A DNA stretch of 64,000 nucleotides from Primulina eburnea (lineage: Eukaryota; Streptophyta; Magnoliopsida; Lamiales; Gesneriaceae): assembly GCF_022965805.1 (NCBI RefSeq), contig NC_133116.1:2108001-2172000 (forward strand), given 5' to 3'. Positions 35,595 to 47,131 of this stretch are shown here, piece after piece (positions within the stretch are counted from its first letter, which is position 1; every line of letters starts with the position of its first letter). The position numbers were made by a program, and so were the translations under genes. Under the pieces are notes generated by a model that worked only from the letters and a program-made list of their open reading frames with translations, had not been told where the DNA came from and did no database searches.

Positions 35595-35975
35595 TCATTA
35601 ATACTAGTACAACGACACACGCGTTGCGTGCTTGTACGATATGTTTTTATAATTTATTTGAATTATATTTAAATGAGGATCAAAATATATTTATAAGAAA
35701 TAATGAATGGCTACATTATAATTTTGATATATGAACTAAAAAATAAATTAAAAAAGAATAAAAATGATCCAAGCAAAAATTGAACCTACAACCTCATGAT
35801 TAAGAAACATAAGTTTTATCCACTAAACTACATGTGACTTGCTTTTATTTTTTAACACTTTATTAATATATATAATTAGTAATGTAGAGAGTGGGGGTGA
35901 AAGGTATTTTAGATATTTTAAAAAACAGACCAAGGAAGTTACTCTAACCTTCTTAGTCTAATAGATATACAACTG
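35595..35975. repeat. Interspersed repeat of unresolved class
   Basis: Contains ACTAGTACAACGACACACGC at its left end and AATTGAACCTACAACCTCAT in the middle, wording I associate with common non-coding plant repeats. It abuts the receptor kinase pseudogene. Boundaries approximate. Confidence 0.4.
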
Positions 35976-35993
35976 ATTTTTTATTCACCCAAA

Positions 35994-37747
35994 ATGGGTT
36001 ACACGTGGCTTACCAAGAATGCGTCATTATGCACACATCAAGTAACCAGTATTACCGCATCAAGTAACAATTTCATGGGTTTCTTACCGGAGGATCTTGG
36101 AAATGGAACCTTGCTTGAAATCCTGGATTTTAGAGGGAGTTTCTTCGAAGGTTCAATTCCAATTTCTTTCAAGAATTTGCAGAAGTTGAGGTTTCTTGGC
36201 CTTTCTGGTAATAATTTGACTGCAAAGATTTCTGTTGAGCTCGGTGAATTGTCGTTCTTGGAAACTGTTATCATGGGATATAATCAGTTCGAAGATTCAA
36301 TTCCAGGAGAGTTCGGTAATTTGACGAATTTTCAGTATCTTGATTTGGCTGTTGGTACATTGAGTGGTCAAATTCCAGGACAATTGGGGAAGTTAAAAAA
36401 GCTAACTACTTTTTACTTGTATCAGAACAGTTTTGAAGGAAGAATCCCACCTGAAATAGGGAACATGACAAGTCTAGTGTATCTAGATCGTTCCGACAAC
36501 CATCTTTCGGGTGAGATTCCGTACGAGGTTTCAGGTATCAAGAATCTGCAGCTGCTGAATCTCATGTGCAATGAATTGAAAGGTCCTATTCTAGAAGGGC
36601 TTGGGGATTTGAAGAAACTGAAAGTTCTTGAGCTGTGGAAGAATTCTCTAACTGGTTTATTGCCGTTGAATCTTGGAAAAACTCTCCTTTACAGTGGTTG
36701 GACGTTTCATCAAATTCGTTGTCCGGTGAGATTCCACCTGGTTTATGCGTTTCCGGGAATCTCACCAAGCTCATTCTCTTTAATAACTCTTTCTCAGGTT
36801 TGATCCCAATGAACCTATCAAACTGATGTAGAAACTGGAGATGATCTTTTCGCAGAAGTGGATCTTTTAGGAAAACTAAGGCATAGGAACGTAGTAAGAT
36901 TATTAGGATATCTGCAGAATGAGACTGATATCATGATGGTGTACGAATACATGTCGAATGGGAGTCGCGGTGAAGCATTACATGCCAAACAGGCAGGGAA
37001 AATGCTGGTGGATTGGGTGACTAGGTATAATGTTGCGCTTGGTGTAGCACAGGGACTTTCTTATCTTCACCACGATTGTCGTCCACCTGTGATTCACCGT
37101 GCTGTGAAGTCGAATAACATTATATTGGATACGGATTTAGAGCCAAGAATAGCTGATTTCGGGTTGGCTAGAACAATGCATAACAAGAATGTTTCCATGG
37201 TGGCTGGATCTTATGGGTACATAGCACCAGGTGAGTTGATTCTTGCAAACCAAAACTGAATAGAATTTCCTTTTAAAATGCCTTCACATTTTGTGAATTT
37301 ACTCTTAAAGAAAATCTGGGTTTCGAAAATTTTCAGAATATGGACACTCCCAAGGTTGATTAGAAGAGTGACGTACACAGTTTTGGGGTCGTACTCTTGG
37401 AGCTACTAACAGGTAAAATGCCATTAGATCCTTCATTTGGCGACTCCGTTGATATAGGAGAATGGATTCGAAGAAAGGCAAACAACATGGTATCAGAACA
37501 GGTATTAGACCCTAACGTTTCTGGCCAATGCAAGTACGTTCAAGAGGAGATGCTTCTGGTCCTCAAAATTGCAACTCTTCGCACTGCTAAGCTACCTAAA
37601 GACAGGCCATCGATGAGAGAAATGGTAACAATGCTGGGAGAAGCAAAGCCTCGACGAAAAGGGGTGAGACAAATATGGGGATACACTGCAAATAAAGAGT
37701 CTAATATTTGCACACTGACCAGTCATAGGACTTCTATAGTATTGTAA
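35994..37747 (+). pseudogene. MIK1-like leucine-rich repeat receptor kinase pseudogene
   Basis: Segments in order: 35994-36826 encodes LRRs ([30 protein letters not shown], [20 protein letters not shown]); 36830-37230 encodes most of a kinase domain ([53 protein letters not shown]); an intron follows; 37337-37747 encodes the C-lobe ([40 protein letters not shown]). It best matches MDIS1-INTERACTING RECEPTOR LIKE KINASE 1. Lesions: no signal peptide or first repeats; one A lost near 36680 shifts the LRR frame; the remaining LRRs, transmembrane segment, glycine loop and catalytic Lys are deleted at ~36828; the HRD motif reads HRA; after the intron a frameshift and stop interrupt VDEKSDVYS. It cannot encode a functional receptor. 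Confidence 0.93.
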
Positions 37748-38329
37748 ATTTCATGTTTCCCAAATCATCACTAGTACCTGTTTTTCTGTGCGTAAAGATC
37801 GTGTTCTGTGTTTTTCTTGTAGCATTTTAAAGCAGTAAAGCCTGGTATTGATCATACAACAAAGTTTACTTTCTACAAGAAAATATTTGCATTAGAAAAG
37901 GAAGTTAGTATGCGAAAAAACCTTCAAGCATAAAGAAATCGAGCTCTAAAAATCCATGTACATGAATAAGCAATAAATTATTAACTAAATCTATTCACTG
38001 TAGTTCTAAATTGCAGCCATACAAAATGTACAGATTTTAGGACAGGTGTCGTTAAGTAAGTATACACAAGAATTCCACCACCATTGGCAGACCCTGACCA
38101 TTTATAAGAAAAATTTCCTATATTTTTCTGCTTCTCTACTTTTTCCAGAAACTAAAATATATCACCTACTACACTGCAACTTCGAATCGAATTCTATACA
38201 CTACATTAATTCTTTCACTCGATTGACCTCCAAAGGCTTCGTCAAAAACCGGCCACGAGGCTGTAATTCCTCTCTCCCAGCTCGGAAAAAATGGCCATCT
38301 GAAATGGAAATCAAATTACTGGTACTCGG
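37748..38329. other. Space between MIK1 pseudogene and EPL 3' end
   Basis: Converging 3' flanks. The part near 38000-38329 is probably EPL 3' UTR; the 135-codon plus-strand frame over 38046-38453 is antisense shadow. Confidence 0.4.
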
Positions 38330-41300
38330 TCAAGGGACCAAGAAAAATGATTCAACCGCACCTGGAGTCTCCACAATTTCAGTTGCTTCGGCTATTCTAA
38401 GAGCCATTATAGCTTTATATGTAGTTAAGTCAGCATTTTCCAGGAGGATTTGAGCTCTTTGCCGCTTTAAAACAGCTGATTGCTCAGATCTGTCAGCGAA
38501 AGCTCTCGCTTCTTGCAATTTGAACAAGTTATTCTTGTGCTCCGAAGCGTCTCTTTCTGTTACCATTTCTGTGCAATCGAAGTTTTACAAATACCTTTAG
38601 TCGGGATAACCCCGTACAAGACTCACAGCCAAGATGAAAACAGATATCAGCAAACGCTTGTCAATTTTTATCACAACATTATTGTAAGATTTGAATATGA
38701 ATGTTGTGTTTACCATACCGTATTAAACAGTAACTTTTTAAAAACAGATATCAATATGTTCCTCGGATTTTTTTTTACAGATAACAGTATGTTACAAATT
38801 GTTCAACGAAATTTGGCAAATAGACAAATTGACACAAGCATAGAAACAATTCCAAATTAAACAGTAAATTTCTTAGATGACCAAATTGTTGATTCAAAGT
38901 ATTCAACCATTCAACCAAATTCGGTAAACACAAATTTAACACAACTAGAACTTCAGAAACTTCATGTTATGCACACTAACCTTGAAGAAAAATTCGTTGC
39001 TTCCCTCTCCCAGCTTGACATGCCTGCCGTTTGAATGATCTTTTCTTCCGTAAAATGGACCTCGGGATCACATGAGATCTTCTAGGCTTGTATAGCTGCC
39101 AATGAAATTGAGAAGGTAAATTCGGAAATCAAATAGTCTTGGCTTCGAGACCCAATTGTACAATCCCCACCCCCAACCAAAAAAAAAAAATCGAAGAGAA
39201 GCCAATTCACATAGCAGTGAGTAAAAAGTGCTTGAAAAATTATTGCTTTCTAATATACACAGAGTAAATAAAGTCAATCTCATGACAAATTGAGATTTTT
39301 TACCATATATAATAACCATATTCCAAATTATAACAGACAAACACATTCCACCACATGTAATTACAGTATTAGAATGTGAATTTATTTTACCTGGAAAATC
39401 CTGACAAGTGCTGATTGTTTCTGTCTTCGCTTTTTAATCCAGTACTTATGTATAGCCTCTATAAATTCCTTTCTTTCTAAATGGATGCAAAAATCATATG
39501 CTGCCTTCTCGTCAGAATGATCATCCCCATTGCAATGAAAACCTTTTTCAAGGGCATCGACAACCAACTCAAATCGCTCGGGTGTTATAAGATCATGAAT
39601 CTCTCCTTCTGAGGACAGAGCATCATTGAATTCATTTAACCACTTTTCATCATCCAAGTCCATGTCATAACTGGCAGTCATCTTCGACAACGCCCTTGCT
39701 AGCTCATCATCGTTTACAGTGATATATGAATCTGGTCTCACATATGGCATATAATTGTTTTGAACGGTATTGGATACCACTTGCACCCCAGGAACGGGAA
39801 TGACACTAACTGTAGAAGCCTGTAAATTTCGGTCTGAGCACTCTTTATAAAGTTCCTTAAAAATCAACCAGTCTTGCTTATTAGGAAACTCGAACTTCCA
39901 TCCCCCATCTCCTGACCATAATGTTGCATTAGTGAAGCGATTAGAACAAGATGGCCTCATGACACTCTGCGTAGTGAGGCTGTCTCGTTTCATTCCATCC
40001 TTCACAACAGCAAGAACCCATTGTTTTGAAGCAGATAGTTCTAAAGTGATGATAACTCCTTCTTCCCTGTAACACTTGTCCGTTTCAATGATTAATAAGT
40101 TCGCTGAACAACTGGCACCTGTATTTGGCGGTATAAGCCCCATAGCAGCTTTTGATTCCTTGGAATGTGTGGAGGACCGGCTCCCATCCATCCCAACTGC
40201 AGATATTAGTTCTTTGATGTACTTGGAGGGACTTGTCTTAGCTAAACCCCCAAGTATGTGACTAGGTGCTGCAGAAGAGGAATGAGTTGCATTCTGTCTA
40301 ATCCTTAAAAGATCGGAAGCCAAAGGCCCATTAGATTTTTTAGCCCGTAAAGCAGATGGTGGTCTTCCTCTCTTACGTCTAAAAGAACTCCTTTTCTGGA
40401 CATGTCTACTATTTCGATATTGCATACTTCGAAGAGCCAATTTAGGAAATCCGCCAGTTGTCTGAGACGAATCCCTCTGCCTTAAACCACCAATACTCTG
40501 TTCTTTCCCAAGAGAAATTTGAGATGTTACTTCTCCAAAGTTCTCATTGACACCCAATGTAACAACAAGAAAAACATAGGCCAATCGTGCCAATCTCAGC
40601 TGCATACTCAAATGCAAATACATAAAGCTAAAGGGTACCGCGGAAAAATCCACAGCAAACATGGGTATCAGGGACCTGGATCCTGAAATTATGCATAAAC
40701 CAGGACTCTTGATTGGGATCGACCCCTACAACAAGAAACATAAAATTATTAAGAACTTCAATTAAGCCAACATTCAGATTAAACAAAAAAGGTGAATGGA
40801 TATCCTTGAATCTTGATTTGGATCCTATCATCTCATTACTCACCTCATATTCTTATCTGAATGATCACTAATGTTCTCAATAATTTACGCATGCAAAAAT
40901 AAGATGATCGTTTAATTTCACGGGAATTTTACCAGGAAATGAGACAACAAATAAGAACATTTAAATCATGCAAATTTTAACAAGAGATCCTTAGATGTAT
41001 AAACCCATAACTTCATAAAAAATCTAACAGTATAAATTGATTGAGAAATTTTACCTGGAGAAAAAGTATACCATGCGAAGAATAACCATCAAATATGGGT
41101 TTCGAATGCACAAACACAGAAAGCAGTTGTAATCCAATGTCAACCCTCCTCATATAGTACAGTACTGAACACAAGAAGCATGAAATCCAATGACTGCTAT
41201 CATAAGACGGTTTGATAGAAACAACAGCAAGCTTTTGACCTGAAGCAGTGTCAACAGAATAGTCACCACCAGCTTCCAATGGAGCAGCAGCTTTGCATTC

Positions 41301-41695
41301 ATTCCTCCACTTTTTCCTGAAAAATTCTTCCCAAACCTCTTATCCTCACAAGACCCACTGCTTTCAAATACTTCCCTTTTTCTTTTTCTGACATACACAA
41401 TTCCTCGCATCTTGTCCACATCTCCAACATCCCTATGTGCATCTTCTTCTACTTTATGTTCCTCAACAATGAACATCGCATTGCCCTTACCGTTTCCCTG
41501 CGATGCAATCTTGCAGGAATCACCAGTATCCCCTCCACCCATCGAGTCATCAAGAATATCAATCCACTCATTTTCCCGAACCGCTCTAGTGAACTTGCCA
41601 TCTTCATGTGGCGGTTCAGTCCACAGCCGCCTACCTGACCGCAAAACTATCGCTCCAAGAACCCTTGTACTGCGTCTCATTCCTACTGAAGGCAT
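38330..41695 (-). CDS. Enhancer of polycomb-like protein, with one apparent frameshift
   Basis: Four exons: 41055-41695, 39391-40725, 38981-39086 and 38330-38568, all with good splice sites. The N-terminus MPSVGMRRSTRVLGAIVLRS (then GRRLWTEP) is the plant family signature. A conserved cysteine/hydrophobic block follows (IPIKSPGLCIISGSRSLIP, FAVDFSAVPFSFMYLH), then a basic KRGRPPSALRAKKS-like stretch. The Epl1-type region covers DSYITVNDDELARALSKM, DMDLDDEKWLNEFN and ERKEFIEAIHKYWIKKR, and the C-terminal helix includes YKAIMALRIAEA. Family members are nuclear subunits of NuA4-type acetyltransferase complexes. Near 41300 the reading frame must shift by one base (AAGAATTTTTCAGG; one more T would keep KNFFRKKW). 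Total exon length is one short of a multiple of three, which agrees. Either a sequencing error or a damaged allele. Restored length about 773 residues. Confidence 0.85.
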
Positions 41696-42480
41696 GGACT
41701 TGCTCTTGTTGCTACAAAGTAGCAAAGACCCCAAATTTGCTTCCCCTTCACTTTCCAACCCCACAAAATTAAACACCAAAAATAAGCTCAAATCGAAGCA
41801 TCTAACCTCTGAGATATAGTCACAAATCCTTGTTTTTAATGTCTTCTTAACAAAGCAAACTAGCAAGTTTGAAAAAATAGAAGTATGAAATCAGTCTAAA
41901 TCAGAAAGAAATGCCCTAACCGAGTCAATAAGACAGACAAAGAACAGGTTTGGGCCAAATCAACAACAAAAGGTCTCTTTTTTATGAAGATGGCACTTAT
42001 CTCTCCTTAAATATCAGTCTTATAATCCCAGAAGCGATCTCGATAAGCCAAACAATGATAAAGACAGAGTCTCAATTAGGTTTCCACAACATTCGAACCC
42101 AGTACACTCGGCCCATAATAGGTCCTTCCAAGCCATTACTGCCTTTTTTCACACTCCTCCCAGAACCAAAAAAGATTCCAACTCGATTCGACTCGGCCCA
42201 CCACACACCTTGGATAATTTTCACTTCATTTTACACCATCCTTCGGTCGTCACTACATAAAGAAAATAAAACGCTATAGATACATAAAAAAAACACGTCC
42301 GAAAAAAAAAACTCGATCTTTTTTTCAAGATAACGAATTGAAATACCAATAGATATCCACGCATAAAATTGAAGAAAGCAGAAAAAAAATACCTGGACAG
42401 GAAGAGAATCAAAAGATCCCTTTAATCTCATCTATGATACCCATAATTCCAAAAATATTATTCATTTATTTCTTGTTTAT
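41696..42480 (-). promoter_or_regulatory. 5' leader and promoter of the EPL gene
   Basis: A consensus donor CAG|GTATTT at about 42394/42393 (minus strand) after a pyrimidine-rich exon suggests an untranslated first exon and a leader intron. The frame is also open upstream of the chosen ATG, but MPSVGMRRST is the conserved start. Confidence 0.45.
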
Positions 42481-44427
42481 TAATGGCGTTCACGTTGGCT
42501 GCGGGGTGACTAGCAGGTTGGTTTTAGGGTTTATGAGAACGGGAGAAGAGTGACGACTAATAACTACTACTTCCTACTATCGTCACATTGTGATCTGGAC
42601 CGTTGAAACCCAAATAATCGACGGCCGTGATTAGAGGACCGAGAATATTTATGCGAGAGTGGATATTTTCAATTTTTTATTAGTATAGAAGACCAAAGTA
42701 CCCGCATAATTAGCAAATTATGGGGTTGTTTCGCGGAATTGAAAAAAATATCAAATTCATTTTTCCAACACTTTTTATGTATCAGATTTAAACTTAAAAC
42801 TCATGACATCTTCTTCATCTGATACAATTTTTTTGGTCTTACATCTTCAATATTTGTCTCGACATCTTTATTTGTACAATTAACCACCTATCTTTGTGTC
42901 AGGGTTGCTTCACCCATAAGCACGACATCTCTTCTTTTTTTTCTTGATGATGATCTTGACATTTAATTGAATATAGACTAAATTATATAGGAAAATTTTT
43001 CATAAAAATTAAGAAAAAAAACATATAAAGGCCAACACTACCGTAATTTTTTGAGTAATATATAGTAAGTGAAATTGGGTTAAGTTGATGTTACATGTGG
43101 GGCTGATTTGGATGGACAAGATTCACATGCATATGTGATTTTAAAAAAATTTGTGAATCCTATATATGTATGACTAAATTTGGGCCATTTATTCTATCAT
43201 GAGGGTAGTGCTGTACATGTAGGATGGAACCAACCGTGTGGTCCAGCAAGAAACTTGGTGCCAACTTGAATGAACCAGAAATTAAACGACGCTGGAAAGA
43301 GAAACTGTGAAAACTGATTTGAATTACTTTTTCTATATATTAATATAAATTAACCGCGTTTCAAGGAAGCCTTCCCTTGATTGTGCTTTTACTCTTCGTA
43401 TTAGTAGCTTTCTTCCTTCGTTCTCGATAGTTCCTCAGAAAGCTGCTAACTAATTAACCTAGGGGAATCAGATTATTTTATACTTCTACTTGTATTTCAT
43501 TCTCTTAATCCTTACTCTCTCTAATAACAGTCGTCGCCCCCTCTCCCTCCAACATGGCTCGAGCAATCCCATTTCTCGCAGTACTACTATAGGCTACCAG
43601 ACTCCAACTAAAGCCACCAGCAACAACTAAGGCTGCACTCTAATAATTTTTATTAATTTTTCCTTTTGCCACATGTCATGTCAAATAATAATGATAATAT
43701 GCTAATTTATAATTTTTTTTCAAGTTTAATATTTTTTAACCAGACAGTTTATGTGACATTGTCAGTACGTCGTCATGTCAATATTTTCAATAAAATTAAA
43801 AAAAAATCGAAAAACGTGCAGACTAAAATAGCAAAAAAATCGACAAAAAAAAGCACTTTTCTTCCCAAGTGAAAGAGGCTGGGAATGGTAAAGTGCACTC
43901 GTTTACATTCAAACAATGAGACAATTTTTTTGCATAATATATGTAAATTTTGATGACAAAGAATAGACAACGTATGTATAAAAGGATGTAGAAGAAATCG
44001 ATTAAAGAAACTGTCCAACCTCATGAGTTAGCAGTGTACTTACAACATCAGCAAACTCTACATATAATTAAAGTTTTCAGGCGTCCATTTCAAGCAACTC
44101 ACATTTCCTGTTGGAGAGAGTAGCTAGCCCATCTGAAGAACTTACAAAAGAGCATTCTATAAATTAAGCAAACAAAAAATTTCCCACAAGCAAAGAAGAA
44201 ATCAGTCCAAGACTCGGACTTTGTTGCCGCCTACCCTCGCTCTGTTGAAAGGTATATCTCAACACGTTAACAATTAACCATTTCTTAAGAACAAAAAAGT
44301 ATCGAACTCGAAATATCAAGAAAATTCAAATTAATAGGGCTTAAACAATAGGGGACACTATAATGATATGAAACATCTGAGCAAATCGAAGACGAAGACC
44401 TGCTGTCCGTTCCTGATAATCCATTAG
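42481..44427. other. Intergenic region between EPL promoter and C2 gene 3' end
   Basis: About 1.9 kb AT-rich, no gene recognised. 43370-43600 is pyrimidine-rich (CTTTACTCTTCG-like text) and leader-like, but no ORF follows it on the plus strand. Confidence 0.4.
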
Positions 44428-45612
44428 CTACGCTGAATTGGCCTCACTTGATCTCTTCTTTCTACTCTTGCTATCGACGAGTTTCTTACTACTTGCATTA
44501 TTACTCGCCCCACATACGATAGTGAACTCGATCCCATATGCATTTCCAAAACATGAAAAGAGTCCCCCATCCGAATTCCTACGTGAATGCCTGCTGCTAT
44601 TATTCGATATCTCGGACCGATCATAATCATCATCTGCATCAATCTTTTCACCTGGATTCATTTCCTTTCTCCATCTTTCTCTTCTTGAAGTAAATCTATA
44701 CCCCTTCGCTTTTGCTTCTTCGATTGTCAAATCCTCAAGAATGGAGCTGCCTGTTTCCTCGATATCTTGTGCAGTTATGTGCACTTTCTTGGGGTTTAAT
44801 GGTGGTTGCAACTTCTTGGCTAACTCAGCTGCCACGATCGAAGCAGATGGACCGATATCAGAACACGCTTCCGAACCATTTACAGCGGAACCATTGCATA
44901 TTGATCCATTAACCATTGATCCATTGTTTACTGATCCGGGCTTTAATGGAAAATCCTCGTTGTTAACCTCAGACCCCACGCTTAATGAACGCCACAGTTG
45001 GATTCTTGAAGTAAGTTCCCTTTGTTGTTCTTCCCCATATTCGTTTTTATGCTGTTGCAGGCTGAGAGGATTCAGTTTTTTATCACTTGGATAGTTGTTC
45101 AAAGGCATGCTTCTCATTGTGCTGTCAAGTAGGGCAATTCCCATGTTGAGTATGCCCTGTGGGTTGCCGGATGGTCTGCGGACTTGTAGGGCAACAAAAC
45201 GCGTGTTCTTAGGGTGGTTATGCGACATTCGAACCGCCGGGGTGATGAGATCGTTGATTAAGACCTGCACCGTCCCCACCAGGACATCGCGAAACCACGA
45301 AACCGTGTAGATTTCAACGGTCAGGGTCCCGTTTTCCGACATGAGGAGCTCATTGTCCACACGGAACGCGAACTTGTCGTTCCATGTAGGGTTCGTGTGG
45401 CCATTTTGATCGGTTCGGGTGGTGAGCTTGCGGTTAGGGTGGATCCATGTCGTTGCATATGTTCGCATAGATTTCGTGATGGAGGCTAGGTCTTGAGCCG
45501 ATATCAAGCTGATCTCGAGTATGTTCGAAGGGGTGGGTGGCGGTATTTGGGAGGAGACGGAGGAGGATGTCACGGTGGAACAGGCAGTAGGGGTTGGGAT
45601 GGTCGGATCCAT
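44428..45612 (-). CDS. C2-domain protein (SRC2/BAP-like N-terminal C2)
   Basis: Intronless, 394 residues. After a Ser/Thr/Pro-rich start, one C2 domain covers about residues 30-140 (NILEISLISAQDLASITKSM, RTYATTWIHPNRKLTTRTDQ, GHTNPTWNDKFAFRVD, LTVEIYTVSWFRDVLVGTVQ, GILNMGIALLD). This fits the plant SRC2/BAP group, which binds membranes or partner proteins, often Ca2+-dependently. I did not check all acidic Ca2+ ligands. The central part has a low-complexity Asn-Gly-Ser block (NNGSMVNGSICNGSAVNGSE). The C-terminus is basic with a Ser/Asn-rich stretch, and two Cys lie near FSCFGNAYG. No transmembrane segment seen. Function otherwise unknown. Confidence 0.88.
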   Translation of the reverse strand: MDPTIPTPTACSTVTSSSVSSQIPPPTPSNILEISLISAQDLASITKSMRTYATTWIHPNRKLTTRTDQNGHTNPTWNDKFAFRVDNELLMSENGTLTVEIYTVSWFRDVLVGTVQVLINDLITPAVRMSHNHPKNTRFVALQVRRPSGNPQGILNMGIALLDSTMRSMPLNNYPSDKKLNPLSLQQHKNEYGEEQQRELTSRIQLWRSLSVGSEVNNEDFPLKPGSVNNGSMVNGSICNGSAVNGSEACSDIGPSASIVAAELAKKLQPPLNPKKVHITAQDIEETGSSILEDLTIEEAKAKGYRFTSRRERWRKEMNPGEKIDADDDYDRSEISNNSSRHSRRNSDGGLFSCFGNAYGIEFTIVCGASNNASSKKLVDSKSRKKRSSEANSA

Positions 45613-45975
45613 TCGTCTTTCCTCGAAAAGACGAACGAATCAGGAATGGAAAATCAGCGGAGGCGTGATAGAGGAGGATGTGTTTTTGTTGATGATGCAT
45701 GGTTGGAAAAGTGGTCGTGGGAGGAGTTGTTTTCTAGACCATTGTTTCTTGCAGTTTAAATTGTTTCAAATTGGTTGGTTTTAGTTGCACGATCTCATGA
45801 ATATAGGACTTTTTCAATCGAGATTTGAGGCCAAACCTTAAAAATTGTTAAAACAAATTTTATGAGAGAAAATGATGTTACCATTTCGGTAGAAATAATT
45901 AGTAAAAATTTGATGTAACAAGAATGGTCAGAATTTATATAAATTTGGATTTGGAATTTTATCATTTTCAGAATA
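45613..45975 (-). promoter_or_regulatory. Upstream region of the C2 gene
   Basis: GC-balanced leader to about 45760, then AT-rich. No specific element assigned. Confidence 0.3.
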
Positions 45976-45978
45976 TAA

Positions 45979-46680
45979 GGCCCAGTTTGATAAGTGTGAT
46001 TAAGTTTGGATTGTTATATAATCTTATGTTTGGTTCCATTTATAAATTTGAGATTGAGTAATTGTAGGACAATTTCTACTGTTTACCTGGGCAAATGTAT
46101 CCATGCTTTCAGGGTGGATTAGTTTTATCCGAGTGGACTGAAAAAAGAAATGACCATAATAGCCCTTACCGTGAATAAAAAAATTGCAAGTGGGTGAGTC
46201 TATTTCTTCTAAAGAAAATCGCTTAGCGACGGTTTGTAAAAATCCTTCGCAAATAGCAACGATTGTTTTATAAACCGTCGCTAAATGTCAAATTAGCGAC
46301 GGTTTCTCAAAAAAGATCGACGACGGTTTCTCAAAAAAGAACGGCGACGGTTTCTCGAAACAAGATCGATGACGGTTTCTCAAGATCGGCGACGGTTTCA
46401 TGCACTAATAAACCGTCGCTAAATGTCAAATTAGCGACGGTTTCACAAGATCGGCGACAGTTTCTCAAAAACTGCCGCTATTAACGACGGGTTTTCAGAA
46501 GCCGTCGCTAATTTTCCGGCAGGAAGGAGACCGTTTCCGACCGGCAGCCTACCGCCGCCGCCACTATCGCCGTCGCGAAGGAGAAGGGTAATTTCGTCTC
46601 TTCATCAAAAAATTCAAAATTATCCTATACTTAAAAATTATACCAAACTTAATATTATTTTACACCATCTATAGGATCTC
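45979..46680. mobile_element. Second GCGACGG-array element (truncated relative of the one at 26372)
   Basis: The left end GGCCCAGTTTGATAAGTGTG follows TAA. The centre is an expanded array of about a dozen GACGGTTT(CTCAAAA) units in both orientations (46224-46512). Next comes the same GC-rich patch (CCGCCGCCACTATCGCCGTC) and tail (GAAGGGTAATTTCGTCTCTT) seen in the first element. The right inverted end is missing, so the copy is truncated. A 73-codon frame over the array is repeat artefact. Confidence 0.7.
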
Positions 46681-47131
46681 ACATTAACATTTTGAATTAA
46701 TATTTTTAAAAGATAATAATTTATCATTTTTACTTCCATTTCTATTTTTAAAGAAATTAAGAGAGAAAGCTAAATACAAAGGACAAAAGAACATCGTCTT
46801 CTTCTCAGCTAATTATTGATCATTCCTCGGTTGGGTCAGATTAATCTTCGGAAAATGTAAAATCACCGAAAATCCTTATACGAAAACTTAATAGCCATAT
46901 ATATGTGTGTGTGTACAGTACACGGAAATCAAGAATTGACAACACTTCACAAAGTATTGCTGCGGACGTATGAATTGAAAAGGTGGAGTTTTTCTTTGGT
47001 GGGTGTTCATTCATTTCGATTTTCTTGATTTTTTGTTGTTTTCGTAGCAAGGGATTAAGTGCTGGTTTTGTTGGGGCTCTGCTTCGATTTGTGGGATTTT
47101 TTCATGCATTAATTGAAATAGGCTATTAGTG

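Noticed and set aside
35994..37747. The LRR and kinase parts as two separate functional genes
   Set aside because: Both align in order to one MIK1-type receptor and contain frameshifts, a stop and a missing catalytic Asp, so one decayed gene is the better reading.
41287..41341. A 55-nt intron that would remove the EPL frameshift
   Set aside because: Too short for a normal plant intron and it would delete conserved residues (CEDKRFG).
46263..46484. 73-codon frame with ATVSQK repeats
   Set aside because: It is the translation of the GCGACGG repeat array inside a transposon.
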